Assembly: GCA_040007395.1 (NCBI GenBank)
Contig: JBDTVG010000004.1
Location: forward strand, 1 to 6,930
From: DATGFK01 sp040007395
GTDB taxonomy: Bacteria; Chloroflexota; Anaerolineae; Aggregatilineales; UBA2796
Direction: 5' to 3'
Length of the DNA stretch: 6,930 bases
Shown here piece by piece: positions 4,556-6,930 of this stretch (positions are counted from its first letter, which is position 1; every line of letters begins with the position of its first letter). Under the pieces are notes generated by a model. That model did no database searches, was not told the origin of the DNA, and saw only the letters and a program-made list of their open reading frames with translations. The translations under genes and the position numbers were made by a program.

Positions 4556-5986
4556 TCAGGAAACGGGGTTGCTGACCTGTGAACTCTTGACTTTCTTGAG
4601 TGCTACCAGCATATCTTCGATCCGACTGAACTTAATACGCGGGCGATTTTGTAGCTGCCCGTTCTCGCGCTCGATCTGGTCGAGTAGCAGCCAATCTTCG
4701 TAGGTCACATAATCGGGCTGGCGCGACTTGATCAGCGCTTCCATTGACTCGCGGCTGGCCTGTGTTGGGTCGAGCGCCGAGAGTGTCGGCACATCTTCCA
4801 GCAATTTTTCAACAGTTTCCACTGAGTCTGGCCTGTTCGTACCGATGATGCCGCTTGGCCCCCGCTTGATCCAGCCGACGACATATTCGCCCACGACAGG
4901 CGTTTTTGTCTCAGGATCGATCACCCGACCTTGAGCGTTAGGGATCGTGGCGCTGCGCTGGTCGAACGGGATACCTTCCAGCGGCACACCCATATAGCCA
5001 ATCGAGCGGAATACCAAGCCAACAGGCAGTGTGAACGTTTTATCGGTGGCGCGTGCTTTTAGCGATCCGTCTGAGCCAGCTTGCAACTGATTCTCGACCA
5101 GCTTGATCGCCGTTACATGATCATTTTCGCCTTCGATTTCGGTGGGCGATACCAAGAAGATCATGTGAATGCGCTTGGGCTTGCCCGACAAAGGACGCTG
5201 GGCATACTCCGCCATCACCTTGAGATTTTTCTCGACTGCGGAATCGGGGTTGGCATCAAGTGCCGCACGGCTCACAGCATCCGCCGCTGCTGCTTCGGGA
5301 CTGATCACAACGTCGGCTTCAGCCAGTTCGCCAAACTCTTTGAGTTCTGGGTTCGTGAATGCTGCCTGAGCCGGACCGCGCCGCCCCAACATGTAAATAT
5401 CCTTGACCTTGCTATTCCGCAGCGCTTCGAGCGCATAGTCGGCAATATCGGTCTGGCGCAGTTCTTCATACGAACTGGCGAGAATACGGACCACGTCCAT
5501 CGCCACATTGCCATTGCCGATCACGGCGACGCTTTCCTGCGACAGATCAAACGTCAGGTGGCAGAAGTCGGGATGGGCGTTGTACCACGCCACAAACTCG
5601 GTAGCTGGATAGCTGCCGTGAAGGTCTTCGCCGGGAATCCCCAAGCGGCGATCTGTCTGCGAACCAACGGCGTAGACAATAGCATGGTAATGCTGTTTCA
5701 GTTCTTCGTGGCTGATGTCCTTGCCAAGCTCGACATTTCCATAAAAGCGGAAGTTCGGATTAGCAGCCGTCTTATCGTACACCTTCGACACCGACTTGAT
5801 CTTTGGATGGTCAGGGGCGACTCCGCCGCGCACCAGCCCGTAGGGGGTGGGCAGGCGGTCATACATATCGACTTGGATCACCAGATCCGTTTGCTTGAGC
5901 AGGGGATCGGCGGCATAAAACCCCGATGGCCCTGACCCAATGATTGCGACACGAAGCGGATTCGCTTCGGTTCCTAATTCAGACAT
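4556..5986 (-). CDS. fprA: Ferredoxin/adrenodoxin-type NADP+ reductase, FprA-like
   Basis: This 476-residue flavoprotein of the glutathione-reductase superfamily is full length. The FAD-binding motif GSGPSG is at residues 17-22. It is followed by the class signature 'PTPYGLVRGGVAPDHPKIKSV' (46-66) and the NADPH-binding motif GNGNVAMDVVRIL (157-169). GRRGPAQAAFT (201-211) is typical of FprA and adrenodoxin reductase. The C-terminal 'GWIKRGPSGIIGTNRPDS' (371-388) closes the FAD site. These enzymes move electrons between NADPH and ferredoxin or flavodoxin, feeding P450s, Fe-S assembly or other oxidoreductases. The region after residue 400 is an ordinary helical tail with no extra ferredoxin domain. 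The ATG is preceded at 8 bases by AAGGT. The gene stands alone, converging on the TetR-2/VOC operon, so its redox partner is not local unless it serves the nearby oxidative enzymes. Confidence 0.95.
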   Translation of the reverse strand: MSELGTEANPLRVAIIGSGPSGFYAADPLLKQTDLVIQVDMYDRLPTPYGLVRGGVAPDHPKIKSVSKVYDKTAANPNFRFYGNVELGKDISHEELKQHYHAIVYAVGSQTDRRLGIPGEDLHGSYPATEFVAWYNAHPDFCHLTFDLSQESVAVIGNGNVAMDVVRILASSYEELRQTDIADYALEALRNSKVKDIYMLGRRGPAQAAFTNPELKEFGELAEADVVISPEAAAADAVSRAALDANPDSAVEKNLKVMAEYAQRPLSGKPKRIHMIFLVSPTEIEGENDHVTAIKLVENQLQAGSDGSLKARATDKTFTLPVGLVFRSIGYMGVPLEGIPFDQRSATIPNAQGRVIDPETKTPVVGEYVVGWIKRGPSGIIGTNRPDSVETVEKLLEDVPTLSALDPTQASRESMEALIKSRQPDYVTYEDWLLLDQIERENGQLQNRPRIKFSRIEDMLVALKKVKSSQVSNPVS

Positions 5987-6202
5987 CGTTATCTACCTTA
6001 CTGTTTGAATAGTGATTGTGAAAGTATAGTCCAATTGTTGGATAGTGGGGGATACTTTTTATCGCGATATTGTGCCAATTGTGCCAACTGCAAAGCTAAG
6101 AAGTGCATGAGAAGCACGCCTAACCCTCCTTCATCAGCTTTGTATTTGATCATAGGGTGGTTATGCTTTTGACCTCTGCCAAGTTATGAGAAATTGCCAA
6201 CT
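5987..6202. promoter_or_regulatory. Divergent intergenic region: candidate reductase promoter, tandem 9-bp repeat, palindrome
   Basis: On the minus strand TTGGCA (6087-6082), an 18-base spacer and GATAAA (6063-6058) make a plausible promoter for the reductase, with transcription starting near 6051. The -35 lies in a perfect tandem repeat of ATTGTGCCA (6069-6086), which supplies a second TTGGCA. The 10-bp palindrome TATCGCGATA (6060-6069) overlaps the -10 box and spacer, and TCCAA-TTG-TTGGA is at 6030-6042. These may be regulator sites. I found no convincing plus-strand promoter for the gene at 6203 and no reading frame worth calling here. Confidence 0.4.
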
Positions 6203-6880
6203 ATGGATCGTGCAAACGCCACAAAATACGATAGTTTCGCCCTAAAAAGTACCGATTCCAGAGTCAAAACCTTATTGTTTTTACTGCTTTCGACAGTTGT
6301 ACTCCTAATCCTCATCGGCATTTATCCAGTTCGCTCGACGACTGCGGCTGGATCAGTGGTCGCCAGCCTTACCCAGACGGCGACTAGTACCCCACAGTCT
6401 GAGTTGGCGATTACGGCAACAGCAGCCCAGAGACGTATTGACCAGTTGGTATTGGCAGATAGTCAGCGCTTGGTCAACGACGCGGATCGGATCTTGCGGT
6501 TAGACGGCAATGCCGAAGTTGCTTCGCTGCTGGATATTCGTGCTTACCGTGCTTCCCCACAGCCAGAGATCGCAGAAGCGCTGCGGCGGGCATTGGCAGC
6601 CGATAACGTGGGACCATTTGTGCCCGCCGGCAATCGATTCTCCGCCGATGGTAAATCACTCGTGGCATTAAGCTGCTCTGGTTATTGCATCCAGATATAC
6701 AATATTGCCTCTGGGAAGATGACCACACACCCATTAGATCAATTGCCTATCGCGGAGAAATTGTATTGGAACGTTTTCTCGCCAGACGGGAGATATGTGA
6801 TTGGCGGCGGCCAATTCGACATAGATCATGTTACGCGTATTTGGAATGCAGCAACTGGAAAACTGCTAAACACGATCTAG
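6203..6880 (+). CDS. Membrane-anchored WD40-type protein with only about two blades
   Basis: The 225-residue product has a short charged N-terminus, one strong membrane helix at about 21-43 (LLFLLLSTVVLLILIGIYPV) and an Ala/Thr-rich region. A helical linker ends in 'LLDIRAYRASPQPEIAEALRRAL' (109-131). That linker is the one seen between the membrane segment and the propeller in large bacterial WD40 proteins, including those fused to STAND or kinase domains. Two degenerate blades follow: 'FSADGKSLVALSC...IQIYNIASGK' (146-172) and 'FSPDGRYVI...TRIWNAATGK' (192-220). The stop comes right after a blade, too early for a closed propeller, and the next 50 bases show no blade in any frame. ATG 6203 is preferred over TTG 6194; the ribosome site is poor (GAGAAA upstream). 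It may be a truncated relic, a subunit that completes another propeller, or a separate accessory protein. No function is assigned. Confidence 0.75.
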   Translation: MDRANATKYDSFALKSTDSRVKTLLFLLLSTVVLLILIGIYPVRSTTAAGSVVASLTQTATSTPQSELAITATAAQRRIDQLVLADSQRLVNDADRILRLDGNAEVASLLDIRAYRASPQPEIAEALRRALAADNVGPFVPAGNRFSADGKSLVALSCSGYCIQIYNIASGKMTTHPLDQLPIAEKLYWNVFSPDGRYVIGGGQFDIDHVTRIWNAATGKLLNTI

Positions 6881-6930
6881 TCACCCGACAGTAGGAGGGA
6901 AAGGGCTTGCAGGGCAGGAAAATGCCGGAT
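6881..6930 (+). other. Right-edge tail, possible start of a further gene
   Basis: The purine-rich stretch GTAGGAGGGAAAGGG (6891-6905) contains a strong AGGAGG, and GCAGGAAA precedes an ATG at 6922-6924, so a plus-strand gene may begin here. Only three codons are visible and the call cannot be tested within the window. Confidence 0.2.

Noticed and set aside
5081..5935. A 284-codon plus-strand open frame
   Set aside because: It is fully antisense to the FprA-like gene, whose motifs are unmistakable. The long antisense frame is a codon-usage by-product.
6881..6930. Frameshifted continuation of the WD40 protein
   Set aside because: None of the three plus frames after the stop shows blade motifs such as FSPDG or a W-[ND]-x-x-TG end, so a simple frameshift is not supported here.
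1..6930. CRISPR arrays, tRNAs, transposases, phage or toxin-antitoxin genes
   Set aside because: I looked for regular repeats, tRNA-like cloverleaf ends, insertion-sequence genes and small paired genes and saw none that could be supported.

Overview
The window looks like bacterial chromosome of intermediate GC, with several short genes, clear sigma-70-type promoters and AGGAG-type ribosome sites. A membrane MutS-like ATPase, a WD40 protein of the membrane-anchor/linker/propeller type and a bacterial FprA-like reductase together suggest a Chloroflexota-like organism (for example a Herpetosiphon relative). This is an inference from protein style only; there is no rRNA or other marker gene here.

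Layout: (1) 1-1424, minus strand: a MutS-related protein cut by the left window edge, with four predicted membrane segments and a Walker A motif. (2) 1425-1552: a leader region with two strong hairpins. (3) 2539-1553, minus strand: a two-gene operon, a small antibiotic-biosynthesis-monooxygenase (ABM) protein followed by a COG2085-type NADP/F420 oxidoreductase. (4) 2540-2709: a divergent control region with a good minus-strand promoter and two dyads built on the same GTTGC/GCAAC half-site. (5) 2710-3324, plus: TetR regulator 1. (6) 3325-3490: a second control region with a near-consensus promoter, an exact 20-bp direct repeat and three iterated half-sites. (7) 3491-4479, plus: TetR regulator 2 and a VOC/glyoxalase-fold protein, overlapping by one base. 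(8) 4517-4549: a long hairpin between convergent genes. (9) 5986-4556, minus: an FprA/adrenodoxin-type ferredoxin-NADP reductase. (10) 6203-6880, plus: a membrane-anchored protein with the linker typical of WD40 proteins but only about two blades.

The middle of the window reads as two neighbouring, separately controlled stress or detoxification modules. In one, a TetR protein faces an ABM/oxidoreductase operon across shared operators. In the other, a TetR protein controls itself and a VOC protein. Quinones, reactive aldehydes or xenobiotics are plausible inducers, but the sequence does not identify them. The reductase downstream supplies electrons from NADPH to ferredoxin-type partners and need not belong to either module. 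I see no rRNA, tRNA, CRISPR array, transposase or phage gene. The most unusual items are the operator architectures, the membrane MutS-like protein with its ambiguous start, and the very short WD40 protein.
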